Notes: generated by a model from the letters alone, not told the origin. A DNA stretch of 64,000 bases from Candidatus Enterocloster excrementipullorum (GCA_019119575.1 DWWT01000017.1:1-64000); one strand, 5' to 3'; counted from the first letter of the stretch, positions 17,957-28,950 are shown. A program made the numbers and translations.

Positions 17957-18907
17957 ATGAGTATGTTTGCAGCAATCGGAGGATTTATGGCCTTTATCAT
18001 TATTGCCCTGATTATCTTATTTATCTTGTCCACGTCCGTGCGCATCGTGCCCCAGGCCAAGGCTCTGGTGGTGGAGCGGTTGGGCGCTTATCGGGGAACC
18101 TACGGGGTGGGCATTCATTTCCTTGTTCCTTTTATTGACCGGGTGGCCCGGAGGGTGGACCTGCGGGAGCAGGTGGAGGATTTCCCGCCGCAGCCGGTGA
18201 TCACAAAGGACAATGTAACCATGCAGATCGATACGGTGGTGTTCTATTATATCACGGATCCCAAGCTCTACGCCTACGGGGTGGAGCGGCCTCTGCAGGC
18301 CATTGAGAATCTGACGGCCACCACCCTGCGCAATATCATCGGCGATTTGGAGCTGGACGAGACATTGACCTCCCGCGAGACCATCAACGCCAAGATGCAG
18401 GAATCCCTGGACATCGCCACAGATCCCTGGGGCATCAAGGTGAACCGGGTGGAGCTCAAAAATATCATTCCCCCGGCAGCCATTCAGGAAGCCATGGAAA
18501 AGCAGATGAAGGCGGAGCGGGAGCGCCGAGAGGCCATCCTTCGGGCGGAAGGAGAGAAAAAATCCACCATCCTGGTGGCAGAGGGCCGCAAAGAGTCCGC
18601 TGTGCTGGAGGCAGAGGCAGAGAAAGAGGCGGCTATCTTGAAGGCAGAGGCGGAAAAAGAGAAGATGATCAAGGAGGCCCAGGGCCGGGCGGAAGCAATC
18701 CGTACCGTGCAGATGGCTACGGCAGACGGCATCCGCTTTATCAAGGAGGCCGGGGCGGATGCGTCCGTGCTTCAGCTCAAGAGTCTGGAGGCGTTCACGG
18801 CCGCTGCGGACGGAAAGGCCAACAAGATTATTATTCCCTCGGACATCCAGGGAATCGCCGGCCTGGTCACGAGCTTTGCCGAGATTGCGGCTAGGGACGG
18901 AAAGTAA
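17957..18907 (+). CDS. SPFH/band 7 (slipin/stomatin-like) protein
   Basis: 316 residues. A single N-terminal transmembrane helix (about 5-28) precedes the SPFH domain (VPQAKALVVERLGAYRG, VRRVDLREQVEDFPPQ-like region, TLRNIIGDLELDETLTSR). A long charged coiled coil (about 175-250, Ala/Glu/Lys-rich repeats) and a short hydrophobic tail follow. It forms membrane-bound oligomers. It is probably co-transcribed with nfeD (16 nt). ATG 17957 lies 5 nt after AGGAGG; ATG 17963 is possible. Confidence 0.92.
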   Translation: MSMFAAIGGFMAFIIIALIILFILSTSVRIVPQAKALVVERLGAYRGTYGVGIHFLVPFIDRVARRVDLREQVEDFPPQPVITKDNVTMQIDTVVFYYITDPKLYAYGVERPLQAIENLTATTLRNIIGDLELDETLTSRETINAKMQESLDIATDPWGIKVNRVELKNIIPPAAIQEAMEKQMKAERERREAILRAEGEKKSTILVAEGRKESAVLEAEAEKEAAILKAEAEKEKMIKEAQGRAEAIRTVQMATADGIRFIKEAGADASVLQLKSLEAFTAAADGKANKIIIPSDIQGIAGLVTSFAEIAARDGK

Positions 18908-18933
18908 AGGAAACATACAGGAGACAGAATATT

Positions 18934-20316
18934 ATGGAAGCACAAGCCAGGAAAAATGGAATCACAGAAGGGAATATTTTCGGACAGCTTCTGCTGTTTT
19001 TCTTCCCGATTCTTTTTGGAACGTTTTTTCAGCAGCTCTACAATACGGCGGACGCCATGGTTGTGGGGCGGTTCGTGGGAAAACAGGCCCTGGCCGCAGT
19101 GGGAGGCACCACCAGCACGCTCATCAACCTGCTGGTGGGCTTTTTCGTGGGACTCTCCAGCGGCGCCACAGTGGTTATCTCCCAGTATTATGGGGCCAGG
19201 AAGGCGGATCGGGTGCACTGGGCCGTGCACACCTCGGTGACCTTCTCTATCATGGGCGGCGTTATTTTTATGGTCATCGGGCTGCTCTTTTCCGGAGTGG
19301 CCCTGCGGCTGATGCATACGCCGGAGGATGTGATCGGCCATGCTCTGGTGTACATACGGATTTATTTTTTGGGAATGATCCCCAACTTGATCTACAATAT
19401 GGGGGCCGGAATCCTGCGGGCGGTGGGCGATTCAAAACGGCCTCTGTACTTCCTCATCACAAGCTGCTTTATCAATATCGTCCTGGACCTTTTTCTGGTG
19501 GCCGTTGTCAAGATGGGGGTGGCGGGAGCAGCCATCGCGACGATTATCTCCCAGTTTGTCAGCGCCATCCTGGTGGTCTGGGCCATGCTGAAAACCGACG
19601 ACATGTACAAGCTGGAGCCCAAGGAGCTTAAAATCGACCGCAGAATGCTCCGCCGCATCGTGCGCATCGGTGTGCCCGCCGGTATGCAGTCCGTGATGTA
19701 CAATATTTCCAATATCATTGTCCAGGCCGGTGTGAACACCCTGGGCACGGACAATGTGACGGCCTGGGCCACTTACGGAAAGGTGGACGGACTGTACTGG
19801 ATGATTATCAATGCGCTGGGTATCTCCGTTACCACCTTTGTGGGGCAGAATTACGGAGCCGGACGGATCGACCGGGTGCGCAAGGGCACCGGGGCCTGCA
19901 TGGCCATCGGCGTAGTTCTCACCGGGGCAATCAGTTTGGCTATGTACCAATGGGGGATGATCCTGGTTGAGCTTTTCACCACGGATGCCCAGGTGCAGGA
20001 AATCAGTATGCAGCTCATCCATTTTGTGGTGCCTACTTTTATCACTTATGTGACGATTGAGATCCTTTCCGGCTCCCTGCGCGGCGTGGGAGACGCGTGG
20101 ATGCCGCTCATTATCACCGGCGTGGGCGTCTGCACCGTGCGGGTGCTGTGGATTCTGTTTGCGCTGCCCCATTTCCATACCATGCTGGGAGCGGCCTTCT
20201 GCTATCCCCTCACATGGACGCTGACGACGGTGGCATTTATTATTTACTATTATTTTTTCAGCACGCTGCGCCGGGTAAAGGTGAAGGTGTGGAAGCCGTT
20301 CGGAAGGAGGCGCTAG
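18934..20316 (+). CDS. MATE family efflux transporter
   Basis: 460 residues with about twelve hydrophobic helices. MATE signatures are FPILFGTFFQQLYNTADAMV at the start, SSGATVVISQYYGARK and ALGISVTTFVGQNYGAGR. These proteins exchange cations (Na+ or H+) for organic drugs or metabolites. GGAGA precedes the ATG. It lies 26 nt after the SPFH gene, in the same run. Confidence 0.92.
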   Translation: MEAQARKNGITEGNIFGQLLLFFFPILFGTFFQQLYNTADAMVVGRFVGKQALAAVGGTTSTLINLLVGFFVGLSSGATVVISQYYGARKADRVHWAVHTSVTFSIMGGVIFMVIGLLFSGVALRLMHTPEDVIGHALVYIRIYFLGMIPNLIYNMGAGILRAVGDSKRPLYFLITSCFINIVLDLFLVAVVKMGVAGAAIATIISQFVSAILVVWAMLKTDDMYKLEPKELKIDRRMLRRIVRIGVPAGMQSVMYNISNIIVQAGVNTLGTDNVTAWATYGKVDGLYWMIINALGISVTTFVGQNYGAGRIDRVRKGTGACMAIGVVLTGAISLAMYQWGMILVELFTTDAQVQEISMQLIHFVVPTFITYVTIEILSGSLRGVGDAWMPLIITGVGVCTVRVLWILFALPHFHTMLGAAFCYPLTWTLTTVAFIIYYYFFSTLRRVKVKVWKPFGRRR

Positions 20317-20319
20317 GCG

Positions 20320-21165
20320 GTGATACAGGATATTGCACCCCGCAAATACGACCCGGTGTACCGGGAGAAAGCCCCGGGGGAGGACGACTTTGTCCTCCAT
20401 TATGAATTGAACAAGGTGATGCTTTTAAAGGAAAAGGGAGAATACCGCCTGCCCATTTTCCGGGATTTGGAAAATGAGGGGGACTGGAAAAAGGATGCCT
20501 ATTATCTCTTTTCTATTGACGGGCGGGGATACTTTTTAAACAGCGAGGGAAAAATGCCGGAATTTGGAGGCTGGGTTATGGAGGGGCTTCACATTTTCCG
20601 GGATTTTGCCCCCATGTACCAGGCGTACGCAGGCATCACGGGAAGCCAGATCTATCGGTGGCGGCAGAGCCGCAGGTTCTGCGGATGCTGCGGGACAAAG
20701 ATGGAGGCCTCCCACAAGGAGCGGGCCATGGTGTGTCCGGCCTGCGGCCAGACGGAGTACCCCAAAATCAGCCCGGCCATCATCGTGGCGGTGATTGACC
20801 GGGAAAAAAAGAAACTCCTTATGAGCCGGTATGCCCACGGAAGCTACCGCCGGTACGCTCTGATTGCCGGATTTGTGGAGGTGGGGGAGACCTTTGAGGA
20901 CTGTGTCCGCCGGGAAGTGATGGAGGAGGTGGGCCTCAAAGTGAAAAATATCCGCTATTATAAGAGCCAGCCCTGGGCCTTCTCGGACACGGAGATGGTG
21001 GGATTTACCGCGGACCTGGACGGGGAGGCGGAAATCCGCCTGGAGGAGGAAGAACTGGCGGAGGCCGGGTGGTTCTCAAGGGAGGAGATCGTGGAGTATC
21101 CCCCCTATATCAGCGTGGGCCATGAGATGATGAAAGCATTTAAGGACGGGAAATTTGGCGTATGA
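20320..21165 (+). CDS. nudC: NAD+ diphosphatase / RNA decapping Nudix hydrolase
   Basis: 281 residues with a GTG start at 20320. A four-cysteine zinc ribbon (FCGCCGTK and VCPACGQTEYP, about residues 126-147) precedes the Nudix box GFVEVGETFEDCVRREVMEEVG (about 186-207). SQPWAFSDTEM corresponds to the SQPWPF motif that marks NudC rather than other Nudix enzymes. NudC cleaves NAD(H) to NMN and AMP and removes NAD caps from RNA. It overlaps the next gene by 4 nt. Confidence 0.9.
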   Translation: MIQDIAPRKYDPVYREKAPGEDDFVLHYELNKVMLLKEKGEYRLPIFRDLENEGDWKKDAYYLFSIDGRGYFLNSEGKMPEFGGWVMEGLHIFRDFAPMYQAYAGITGSQIYRWRQSRRFCGCCGTKMEASHKERAMVCPACGQTEYPKISPAIIVAVIDREKKKLLMSRYAHGSYRRYALIAGFVEVGETFEDCVRREVMEEVGLKVKNIRYYKSQPWAFSDTEMVGFTADLDGEAEIRLEEEELAEAGWFSREEIVEYPPYISVGHEMMKAFKDGKFGV

Positions 21166-21830
21166 GAGAGAAACGGTATCTATTGTTTGATTTGGACGGC
21201 ACGCTGACAGACCCCAAAGAGGGAATCACAAAGTCCGTGCGCCATGCCCTGGAGCACTTCGGGATACACGTAAAGGAGCTGGAGCAGCTGACTCCCTTTA
21301 TTGGGCCGCCTCTGACCGACAGCTTTGAGTCGTTTTACGGCTTTACCCATGAGCAGGCGCTGGAAGGAGTGCGGGTGTACCGGGAGTATTTCAGCGTGCA
21401 GGGCTGGAGGGAGAACCGGGAATACGCCGGAATCCGGGAAATGCTGGAGGCGTTAAAGCGCGCCGGCCTGTCCCTTTTTGTGGCCACATCCAAGCCGGAG
21501 GTCTATGCGAAACGGATTTTGGACTATTTTTCCATGACAGAGTATTTTGACTTTGTGGGCGGAGCGGATCTGGAGGGAAAACGGGTGCGCAAGGCGGATG
21601 TCATCCGCTATACGCTGGCCGGGGCCGGGCTCGGCGAAGATGGCGGGATTTTGAAACAGGCTGTGATGGTGGGGGATCGGGAGCACGATATTCTGGGAGC
21701 AAAAGCCGTGGGCCTTGCGTCCGTGGGGGTGCTCTACGGGTACGGAAGCCGCGGGGAACTGGAGGCAGCCGGGGCGGATGCCATTGTGGAAACGCCGCGG
21801 GAGCTGGCGCAGCTGTTCGTTGAGCTATAA
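21162..21830 (+). CDS. HAD hydrolase, phosphoglycolate phosphatase-like
   Basis: 222 residues. HAD motif I is YLLFDLDGTLTDPKEG at the start, motif II is LFVATSKPEVYA near residue 107 and motif III/IV is VMVGDREHDILGAKAVGLASVGVLYGYGS near 170. The FDLDGTLTD start and the cap between I and II fit the Gph/YqaB group. The substrate is uncertain. Its ATG overlaps the nudC stop (ATGA). Confidence 0.88.
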   Translation: MREKRYLLFDLDGTLTDPKEGITKSVRHALEHFGIHVKELEQLTPFIGPPLTDSFESFYGFTHEQALEGVRVYREYFSVQGWRENREYAGIREMLEALKRAGLSLFVATSKPEVYAKRILDYFSMTEYFDFVGGADLEGKRVRKADVIRYTLAGAGLGEDGGILKQAVMVGDREHDILGAKAVGLASVGVLYGYGSRGELEAAGADAIVETPRELAQLFVEL

Positions 21831-21863
21831 CCTCAAAGAATAATATCCATTCCTATTATGCAA

Positions 21864-21892
21864 TTGACAAATAGAATAATGGTTGCTATGAT
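21864..21892 (+). promoter_or_regulatory. ilvN-ilvC promoter
   Basis: TTGACA (21864-21869), a 17-nt spacer and TATGAT (21887-21892). The leader of about 70 nt shows no T-box stem I or peptide-type attenuator that I can recognise. Confidence 0.85.
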
Positions 21893-21967
21893 TAAGAATA
21901 ACAGTTTGGAGTGTGTCCGCATGGTTTGGGCACGGTCCCGGACGGTGAGAAGGAAAGGTGTGAGCGT

Positions 21968-22474
21968 ATGATGGATGACAGAATTGTATTGTCACTTCTG
22001 GTGGATAATACAGCCGGTGTGCTGGCCCGGGTGGCGGGCCTGTTCAGCCGCAGAGGATATAATATTGAGAGCCTGACCGTGGGCGTCACCGCGGATCCCC
22101 GGTATTCCCGGATGACGGTGGTATCGCTGGGGGATCAGACCGTGCTGGAGCAGATCAAGAACCAGCTCAACAAGCTGGAGGATGTGCGGGATATCAAGGA
22201 GTTAAAGCCGGACCGTTCCGTATACCGGGAGCTGATGATGGTGAAGATCCGGGCAAATGCGGCGGACCGCCAGTCTGTCAGCGCCATCTCGAACATTTTC
22301 CGCGCGACCATCGTGGATGTGGGGAAGGATTCCCTGACCGTGATGCTTACGGGAGACCAGTCCAAGCTGGATGCCCTCATCAATCTGCTGGAGGACTATG
22401 AGATTTTGGAGCTTGCCAGGACGGGCCTCACGGGTCTGGAACGGGGAAGCGAGGATATCCGCTACCTGCCGTAG
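21968..22474 (+). CDS. ilvN: Acetolactate synthase small (regulatory) subunit
   Basis: 168 residues. The ACT domain is at the N-terminus: LSLLVDNTAGVLARVAGLFS, RRGYNIESLTVGVT and the effector-binding region. The C-terminal ALS_SS domain (ELMMVKIRANAADR, FRATIVDVGKDSLTVMLTG) follows. It confers valine feedback on the catalytic subunit, which is not encoded in this window. Start ATG 21968 follows AAAGGTG; a longer frame upstream is not family-like. Confidence 0.95.
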   Translation: MMDDRIVLSLLVDNTAGVLARVAGLFSRRGYNIESLTVGVTADPRYSRMTVVSLGDQTVLEQIKNQLNKLEDVRDIKELKPDRSVYRELMMVKIRANAADRQSVSAISNIFRATIVDVGKDSLTVMLTGDQSKLDALINLLEDYEILELARTGLTGLERGSEDIRYLP

Positions 22475-23620
<1,146 letters not shown>

Positions 23621-23647
23621 ACGTAAATAAGCCAGGACGGCGAGAAA

Positions 23648-23704
23648 ATAGGTGCGGATCCGGGCATCAAGCTTGCTTGAAAGCCCGGGTCCGTGCCTAT
23701 TTTT
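23648..23704 (+). terminator. Intrinsic terminator after ilvC
   Basis: An 18-bp stem with a few G-T pairs (23648-23665 with 23683-23700) followed by TTTTA. It ends the ilvNC transcript. Confidence 0.9.
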
Positions 23705-23744
23705 ACATCGGACCAGGTGCCCTACGGGGTATGGATATCCGATG

Positions 23745-23775
23745 CTTCTTGTCCGCACGAAGTGCGGACAAGAAG
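23745..23775. repeat. Perfect inverted repeat with 3-nt loop
   Basis: CTTCTTGTCCGCAC and its exact reverse complement flank GAA. It has no T run and lies 40 nt beyond the ilvC terminator, in a 145-nt gap that otherwise holds nothing recognisable. It looks like an extragenic palindrome rather than a terminator. Confidence 0.7.
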
Positions 23776-23849
23776 ACCCGCCGTCCATGCCCGCGCAAAA
23801 ACGGCTGTGAGAAACCTATGCCCGCGCGAAATCTGCCAGAGTCGGCGCA

Positions 23850-24494
23850 TCACTCCGCCGTAGGCAAATTCCACTTATAATGCCGCGCAAGGACACGGAT
23901 AAGAACAACCAGGGCGGCGCTGATAAGAAAGGCTGCCTGGGGGAAAATCCGCGGCAGCAGCCAGACGTAGCTTAGAGCTCCGGCCAGGGAAGCGCACGCA
24001 TACACATGCTTTTTCAGCACAAAAGGAGTCTGGCCCGCCATGATATCCCGGAGAATACCGCCGCCGACTCCAGTGATAACGCCTAGAAAGATGATGAAAA
24101 AGTGATACTTCCCGTAACCTGCCGCTATGGCGGTGTCAATGCCCATGGCGGTGAAGACGCCCAGGCCTATGGCGTCCAGCAAATTCATGACCGCCTCGTA
24201 GGTTTCGGAGGACAGGGCCTTCTTGGAGCTGCGGCAGAATTTGACAATGAAGAACAGAATCAAAACTGCCAGAAAGGCGGTCAGCACATAGGCCGGATTG
24301 ATAAATAGATTGGGAGGCAGCTGACCCAAAAGGATATCGCGGATCATGCCGCCGCCGACTGCGGTGGTGACGCCCAGGACAATAACGCCCAGAAGATCCA
24401 GCTTTTTTTCAATTGCCACCATAGCGCCGGAGCAGGCAAATGCCACGGTGCCGGTGAGCTCTGCCAAAAAGAAGAAAGAAAATGTCTGAGGCAT
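23850..24494 (-). CDS. TRIC/UPF0126 family membrane channel
   Basis: 214 residues, seven hydrophobic helices. The two repeats of the family are visible: ELTGTVAFACSGAMVAIEKK with GVTTAVGGGMIRDILLGQ in the first, and LDAIGLGVFTAMGIDTAI with GVITGVGGGILRDIMAGQ in the second. The GGGxxRD motifs are diagnostic. Bacterial TRIC proteins are trimeric monovalent cation channels; YicG of E. coli is a relative. The ATG at 24494 lies 10 nt after AGGAGG. Confidence 0.9.
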   Translation of the reverse strand: MPQTFSFFFLAELTGTVAFACSGAMVAIEKKLDLLGVIVLGVTTAVGGGMIRDILLGQLPPNLFINPAYVLTAFLAVLILFFIVKFCRSSKKALSSETYEAVMNLLDAIGLGVFTAMGIDTAIAAGYGKYHFFIIFLGVITGVGGGILRDIMAGQTPFVLKKHVYACASLAGALSYVWLLPRIFPQAAFLISAALVVLIRVLARHYKWNLPTAE

Positions 24495-24638
24495 GGGAAG
24501 CAGTCCTCCTGTTGATTCCCGCAGGAAATTTTGTTTGGCGAGAAAACCGCCTCTGCCATTATAGTATGGAGAGCTGCCGATGGCAAGAGGCAGGGGATGT
24601 CCGGCTGGCAGCGGGGGAGACTGTGCCGCATCCTGCAT

Positions 24639-25520
24639 TTAATAGAGAAACTCCAGGAAGGTCTTTAAGGCCAGGGCCTGGTTGGCGGGATGGTAGGCAA
24701 AGCCGATGGTACGCCGGTGGATGGGAATGTCCAACGGAATTTCGGTGAGAACGCCGCTCTCTAACTCCTTCTGCACAAGCTCCTTGATGACGCAGCCGAT
24801 GCCGAGACCAATTTTGGCAAATTCGATGAGCAGATCCATGGTGGTCACCTCCAGAATCTGCCGGGGATAGATATTGTTCTGGGCCATGTATTCATCTACA
24901 TAGCGGCGGGTCATATTGCTGGTGTCAAGGAGCATGATGTTGCCTGTCTCAAACAGGCTTGTGTCCCGTCCTTCCCGCAGGTAGAGATTTTCCAGGTAGG
25001 CAGGGGTTGCCACGAAGATATCCTGGATATCCATCACGGGAATAAAGGAGAGCTCCTTTTTTAAAGAGGGCTCGGCCACCAGGCCAAGATCGATTTTCTG
25101 CTGCTCCAGACGGGCCAGAGTCTGCGCGGTTGCCTGGCTCTCAATGGTGACCCGCATGTGGGGGTATTGGTCCACAAAGGTCTTTAAATAGGGTAGGAGA
25201 ATGTATTTGCAGAGGGTGTTGCTGACTCCGATGCGCAGGTGGCCGATGTCAAATTCCTGGATGCGCTTCAGCTCCTGTTCGCCCCGGTTCAGCGCCTCAA
25301 ATGCCTCCCGCACATGCTCAAAGAGAACCTCGCCCTCGCAGGTGAGCTGGACGCCCCGGGAGCTTCGGGTGAAGAGGGAAAGCCCCAGGCTGTCTTCCAG
25401 TTTGCTGATGGATTTGCTGATGGCGGGCTGGCTTATGTAGAGTTCCTTGGCGGCCCGGGAGATATTTCCGGCCTTTGCCACTTCGTAAAAAATCTTATAC
25501 TGCGACAGATTTTGTTCCAT
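24639..25520 (-). CDS. LysR family regulator, probably of leuCD
   Basis: 293 residues. The N-terminal winged helix-turn-helix ([36 protein letters not shown]) is followed by a LysR ligand-binding domain. It is divergent from leuC with a 123-nt gap, the classic arrangement for a LysR activator controlling the neighbouring operon, so control of leuCD by a pathway intermediate is likely (inference). Confidence 0.88.
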   Translation of the reverse strand: MEQNLSQYKIFYEVAKAGNISRAAKELYISQPAISKSISKLEDSLGLSLFTRSSRGVQLTCEGEVLFEHVREAFEALNRGEQELKRIQEFDIGHLRIGVSNTLCKYILLPYLKTFVDQYPHMRVTIESQATAQTLARLEQQKIDLGLVAEPSLKKELSFIPVMDIQDIFVATPAYLENLYLREGRDTSLFETGNIMLLDTSNMTRRYVDEYMAQNNIYPRQILEVTTMDLLIEFAKIGLGIGCVIKELVQKELESGVLTEIPLDIPIHRRTIGFAYHPANQALALKTFLEFLY

Positions 25521-25581
25521 AAGAATCTCCTTAAAAAGATGCCATATAACATTTTTTCATGGATACCATTCATATTATGTA

Positions 25582-25611
25582 TTTTCATTATAACAGTACC
25601 TATGCTAAAAT
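25582..25611 (+). promoter_or_regulatory. Candidate leuCD promoter
   Basis: An extended -10, TGCTAAAAT (25603-25611), with TTTTCA at 18 nt spacing. The poor -35 fits an activator-dependent promoter. The AT-rich region 25540-25600 probably holds the LysR sites. Confidence 0.45.
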
Positions 25612-25643
25612 GTAAAGCAGGAAATATAAGGAGGAAGCTTATT

Positions 25644-26906
25644 ATGGGAATGACCATGAGCCAGAAAATTTTGGCAGCTCATGCGGGGCTTGATGAGGTG
25701 AAGGCCGGGCAGCTGATCGAGGCGAACCTTGATCTGGTGCTGGGAAATGACATCACTTCGCCGGTTGCGATTAATGAGATGAAAAAGATGGATAAAAAGA
25801 CGGTGTTTGACAAGGACAAAATCGCCCTTGTAATGGATCATTTTATCCCCAATAAGGATATTAAATCAGCAGAAAACTGCAAGTGCTGCCGGGACTTTGC
25901 CTGTTCCCACGAGATCAGCAACTATTTTGATGTGGGCGAGATGGGAATCGAGCATGCCCTTCTTCCGGAGAAAGGCCTGGTGGTGGCCGGGGATGCGGTG
26001 ATCGGAGCGGATTCCCATACCTGCACCTACGGGGCTTTGGGTGCCTTTTCAACGGGCGTGGGAAGCACGGACATGGCGGCCGGAATGGTGACGGGAAAGG
26101 CATGGTTCAAGGTGCCTTCGGCCATCAAGTTTGAGCTGGTCGGAAAGCCGAATAAGTGGGTCGGCGGCAAGGACGTGATTTTACATATTATCGGCATGAT
26201 CGGAGTGGACGGGGCGCTTTATAAGTCCATGGAGTTTGTTGGGGACGGCATTCAGTACCTGTCAATGGACGACCGGTTTACCATCTGCAACATGGCCATT
26301 GAGGCCGGCGGAAAGAACGGGATTTTCCTTGTGGACGGGGCGGCCATCCAGTATATGAAGGAGCACTCCAAACGGGAGTTTACCGTGTATGAGGCGGATC
26401 CGGATGCGGAGTATGAGGAGAGCTATGTGATTGATCTCTCCGAGCTCAAGCCCACGGTTTCCTTCCCCCATCTGCCTTCCAATACAAAGACCATTGACCA
26501 GGTAGGTGAGGTGAAGATAGACCAGGCGGTGATCGGATCCTGCACCAACGGCCGGATGGATGATATGCGGGCTGCGGCGGAGGTGTTAAAGGGCCGCAAG
26601 GTGGCAAAAGGCGTGCGCTGCATTGTGATCCCTGCTACCCAGGCCATCTATCTGCAGGCCATGCGGGAAGGGCTTTTGGAGATTTTCATTGAGGCGGGCG
26701 CTGTGGTGAGCACCCCAACCTGCGGACCCTGCCTGGGCGGCTATATGGGTATTCTGGCTGCCGGAGAGCGGTGCATTTCCACCACAAACAGGAACTTTGT
26801 GGGCCGTATGGGCCATGTGGATTCCGAGGTGTATCTGGCCAGCCCGGCTGTGGCGGCTGCCAGCGCGGTGGCGGGGAAAATTATCTGCCCCTGCCAGTTG
26901 GATTAA
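25644..26906 (+). CDS. leuC: 3-Isopropylmalate dehydratase large subunit
   Basis: 420 residues, the shorter (archaeal/clostridial, LeuC2) type. It isomerises 2- to 3-isopropylmalate in leucine synthesis with LeuD. Aconitase-family motifs are [20 protein letters not shown] near residue 115, [14 protein letters not shown] near 300 and [14 protein letters not shown] near 355; the cysteines of these last two bind the [4Fe-4S] cluster. A homoaconitase-like role cannot be excluded but leuC is the simplest call. GGAGG lies 9 nt before ATG 25644. Confidence 0.93.
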   Translation: MGMTMSQKILAAHAGLDEVKAGQLIEANLDLVLGNDITSPVAINEMKKMDKKTVFDKDKIALVMDHFIPNKDIKSAENCKCCRDFACSHEISNYFDVGEMGIEHALLPEKGLVVAGDAVIGADSHTCTYGALGAFSTGVGSTDMAAGMVTGKAWFKVPSAIKFELVGKPNKWVGGKDVILHIIGMIGVDGALYKSMEFVGDGIQYLSMDDRFTICNMAIEAGGKNGIFLVDGAAIQYMKEHSKREFTVYEADPDAEYEESYVIDLSELKPTVSFPHLPSNTKTIDQVGEVKIDQAVIGSCTNGRMDDMRAAAEVLKGRKVAKGVRCIVIPATQAIYLQAMREGLLEIFIEAGAVVSTPTCGPCLGGYMGILAAGERCISTTNRNFVGRMGHVDSEVYLASPAVAAASAVAGKIICPCQLD

Positions 26907-26924
26907 CGGGAAGGAGAGAGAGCT

Positions 26925-27410
26925 ATGAAAGCATGCGGACATGTTTTTAAATATGGAGACAATGTGGACACGGACGTCATCATCCCTGCCCGGTATCTGA
27001 ATGCCACCCAGGGAGAGGAACTGGCAAAGCACTGCATGGAGGACATTGATAAGGAATTTGTCCATAAGGTGCAGAAGGGCGATATCATTGTGGCCAACAA
27101 GAACTTTGGCTGCGGCTCCTCCAGGGAGCACGCGCCATTGGCCATCAAGTGCGCGGGTGTAAGCTGTGTGATCGCGGAGACCTTTGCGCGGATCTTCTAC
27201 CGGAACGCCATCAACATCGGCCTTCCCATCATTGAGTGCCCGGAGGCGGCCAAGGCCATTGAGAATGGGGACGAGGTGGAAGTTGACTTTGACAGCGGCG
27301 TGATCACCAACAAGACCAAGGGCGAAACGTACCAGGGGCAGTCGTTCCCGCCCTTTATGCAGAAGATTATCTCTGCGGGGGGATTGGTGAATTATATTAA
27401 TGGGAAATAG
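26925..27410 (+). CDS. leuD: 3-Isopropylmalate dehydratase small subunit
   Basis: 161 residues. [14 protein letters not shown] near the start and [16 protein letters not shown] near 62 are the swivel-domain signatures; [19 protein letters not shown] follows. It pairs with LeuC and is 18 nt downstream of it. No leuA or leuB is in the window. Confidence 0.95.
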   Translation: MKACGHVFKYGDNVDTDVIIPARYLNATQGEELAKHCMEDIDKEFVHKVQKGDIIVANKNFGCGSSREHAPLAIKCAGVSCVIAETFARIFYRNAINIGLPIIECPEAAKAIENGDEVEVDFDSGVITNKTKGETYQGQSFPPFMQKIISAGGLVNYINGK

Positions 27411-27428
27411 ATAAGAGACAGCAGTGAG

Positions 27429-27464
27429 CGGCCGCCCGGGAGGAATGTCCGGGCGGCCGTTTTT
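27429..27464 (+). terminator. Intrinsic terminator after leuD
   Basis: An 11-bp GC-only stem (27429-27439 with 27449-27459), followed by five T. Confidence 0.93.
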
Positions 27465-27557
27465 GGCATTGATTTTTGACATATATGCTGACACATATGC
27501 CATAAAGAAGGCGGGGGTTATGTCCTGCCTCGGGATCCTGCTTCAGGGCGGGGCGGT

Positions 27558-28082
27558 TTAGAGCTGGCGGAGAAATCCGGCCAGCTCTTCTTTAGATAGA
27601 AGTACATCTTCGTGGGATGCCAGAAGGCGGCTGCCGCTTTCATAGCAGGGCACGGCTTCAAACCGACGGATGCTCCATACCAGACGATTATTTTTCTCCA
27701 TATCCGCTTTGTAACGGCCAGAGTCCAGGGCCTCGAGGGCCTTATCCGCATCCGCGCCGCAGGCGGCAGCCAGATCTGCCAGAAGGCGGCTGCTGTCGAT
27801 TCGCTTTTTCTCCCGGAAAAGGGCAAAAAAGACAGCTTCATGGAAATTTTCCACATTGCCTCCCAGGGCAGAGACGGCCAGCATGGCCTGCCCTGCCAGG
27901 CCGCTGTGTACCCAGGCGGGCTCGGGCAGCGGATGGGCTTCGCAGGGAACCCAGGTGACAGAGAAATATGGATATTCCTTTAAAAGCTCCAACAGATCGC
28001 TTACCCCGTGAAAGCAGTAGGGGCAGGAATAGTCGAAGTATACGGTGAGCGGCTTGCGCGCAGGAAAATTTGTGGTTTGCAT
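27558..28082 (-). CDS. DsbA-like thioredoxin-fold oxidoreductase
   Basis: 174 residues. VYFDYSCPYCFHGVSDLLE carries a CPYC redox motif at the expected N-terminal site of the DsbA/FrnE/HCCA-isomerase group. The all-helical insert and a C-terminal AVPCYESGSRLLASHE (cis-Pro region) follow. There is no signal peptide, so it is probably cytoplasmic, as FrnE-type proteins are. The start at 28082 is chosen for AAAGGA upstream; the longer frame has none. Confidence 0.82.
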   Translation of the reverse strand: MQTTNFPARKPLTVYFDYSCPYCFHGVSDLLELLKEYPYFSVTWVPCEAHPLPEPAWVHSGLAGQAMLAVSALGGNVENFHEAVFFALFREKKRIDSSRLLADLAAACGADADKALEALDSGRYKADMEKNNRLVWSIRRFEAVPCYESGSRLLASHEDVLLSKEELAGFLRQL

Positions 28083-28281
28083 AGGCGGGATTCCTTTCTG
28101 TCTTCGCGATGGCATTATCGTAGACCATTTTGGGGAGAAAGGCAAGAGGGGCGGAGAAATCTCTTTGGGAATTTCTGTTACAATTTATTCTTTGGCGCGG
28201 CAGAATGGAACAGCGCTTTAGTGTGCCGGTGCACTAGATTCTTTCAGAAAAACGTGGTAAGATATGGGCATAGGAGGAGCC

Positions 28282-28950
28282 ATGGAAAGAGAAACAACCA
28301 TTGGAAAAAGCTTCAGGCGATGGATGATAAGGTCAGGTATGATGCGGCCTGCAAACGACTGCTTTCGGAAAAGATTATTTTGGCCTGGATCATGAAAAGC
28401 TGTTTGGAAGAGTATCGGGATTACGATGTAAAGGAAATTGCCCGGCGTTATATTGAAGGGGAGCCCCAGGTGGGAACCGTGCCAGTTGGTTCGGATGAAT
28501 CCGCAGGTGGAATGGAGTTTACGGAAGCGCATTGCGGAGGACAATCTGGTGGGAGAGGTAAAGGAGACAAAATCCCATTATGATTTAATGGCGGCAGTTA
28601 TGATTTGACTGGGGGAACCGGGGAATGAGAATTACAGCGGTATTTTAAAGCTGTTGGATGTGCTGTTCTCTGTGGAAACCGATCCCAAAGAAAAAGGGCA
28701 GATACTGGAAAATGATTTTTCGATTAAAATGACACAGAGTATAGAAAGTGAGGTGTCGTTGATGTGTAATTTGAGCAAGGGTATTGAAGAGAGAGGAATC
28801 GAAAAAGGCAAACAAGAGGAACGCCAGAGAGGAATTCAGGCAATGGTGTCCGCGCTGAAAGATTTGAATATTGCAGAGGATGTGATACTGAAAAAACTGC
28901 AGGAAAAGTTTGGTTTAAGCGCCGGCCAGGCCAGGAAATATATTTTATGA
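28282..28950 (+). pseudogene. Broken Rpn-family PD-(D/E)XK nuclease/putative transposase gene
   Basis: A start with AGGAGG (ATG 28282, METTIGK-like) is thrown out of frame by what looks like one lost A in an A run near 28309. The next frame reads MDDKVRYDAACKRLLSEK and IILAWIMKSCLEEY, the N-terminus of the Rpn recombination-promoting nuclease family of Lachnospiraceae. The catalytic middle is deleted near 28520. Another frame then reads EDNLVGEVKETKSHYDLMAA, a TGA at 28606 where the family has Cys, and LGEPGNENYSGILKLLDVL through to a C-terminal tail (EERGIEKGKQEERQRGIQ, FGLSAGQARKYIL). There are three independent lesions. The 200 nt upstream hold nothing else recognisable. Confidence 0.8.

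Noticed and set aside
21893..21967. T-box or leader-peptide attenuator before ilvN
   Set aside because: I looked for the T-box sequence, stem I and a terminator/antiterminator pair, and for a Leu/Val/Ile-rich leader frame, but the leader is too short and shows none.
23705..23849. Small protein in the gap after ilvC
   Set aside because: The short frames there have no ribosome site and are interrupted by the inverted repeat.
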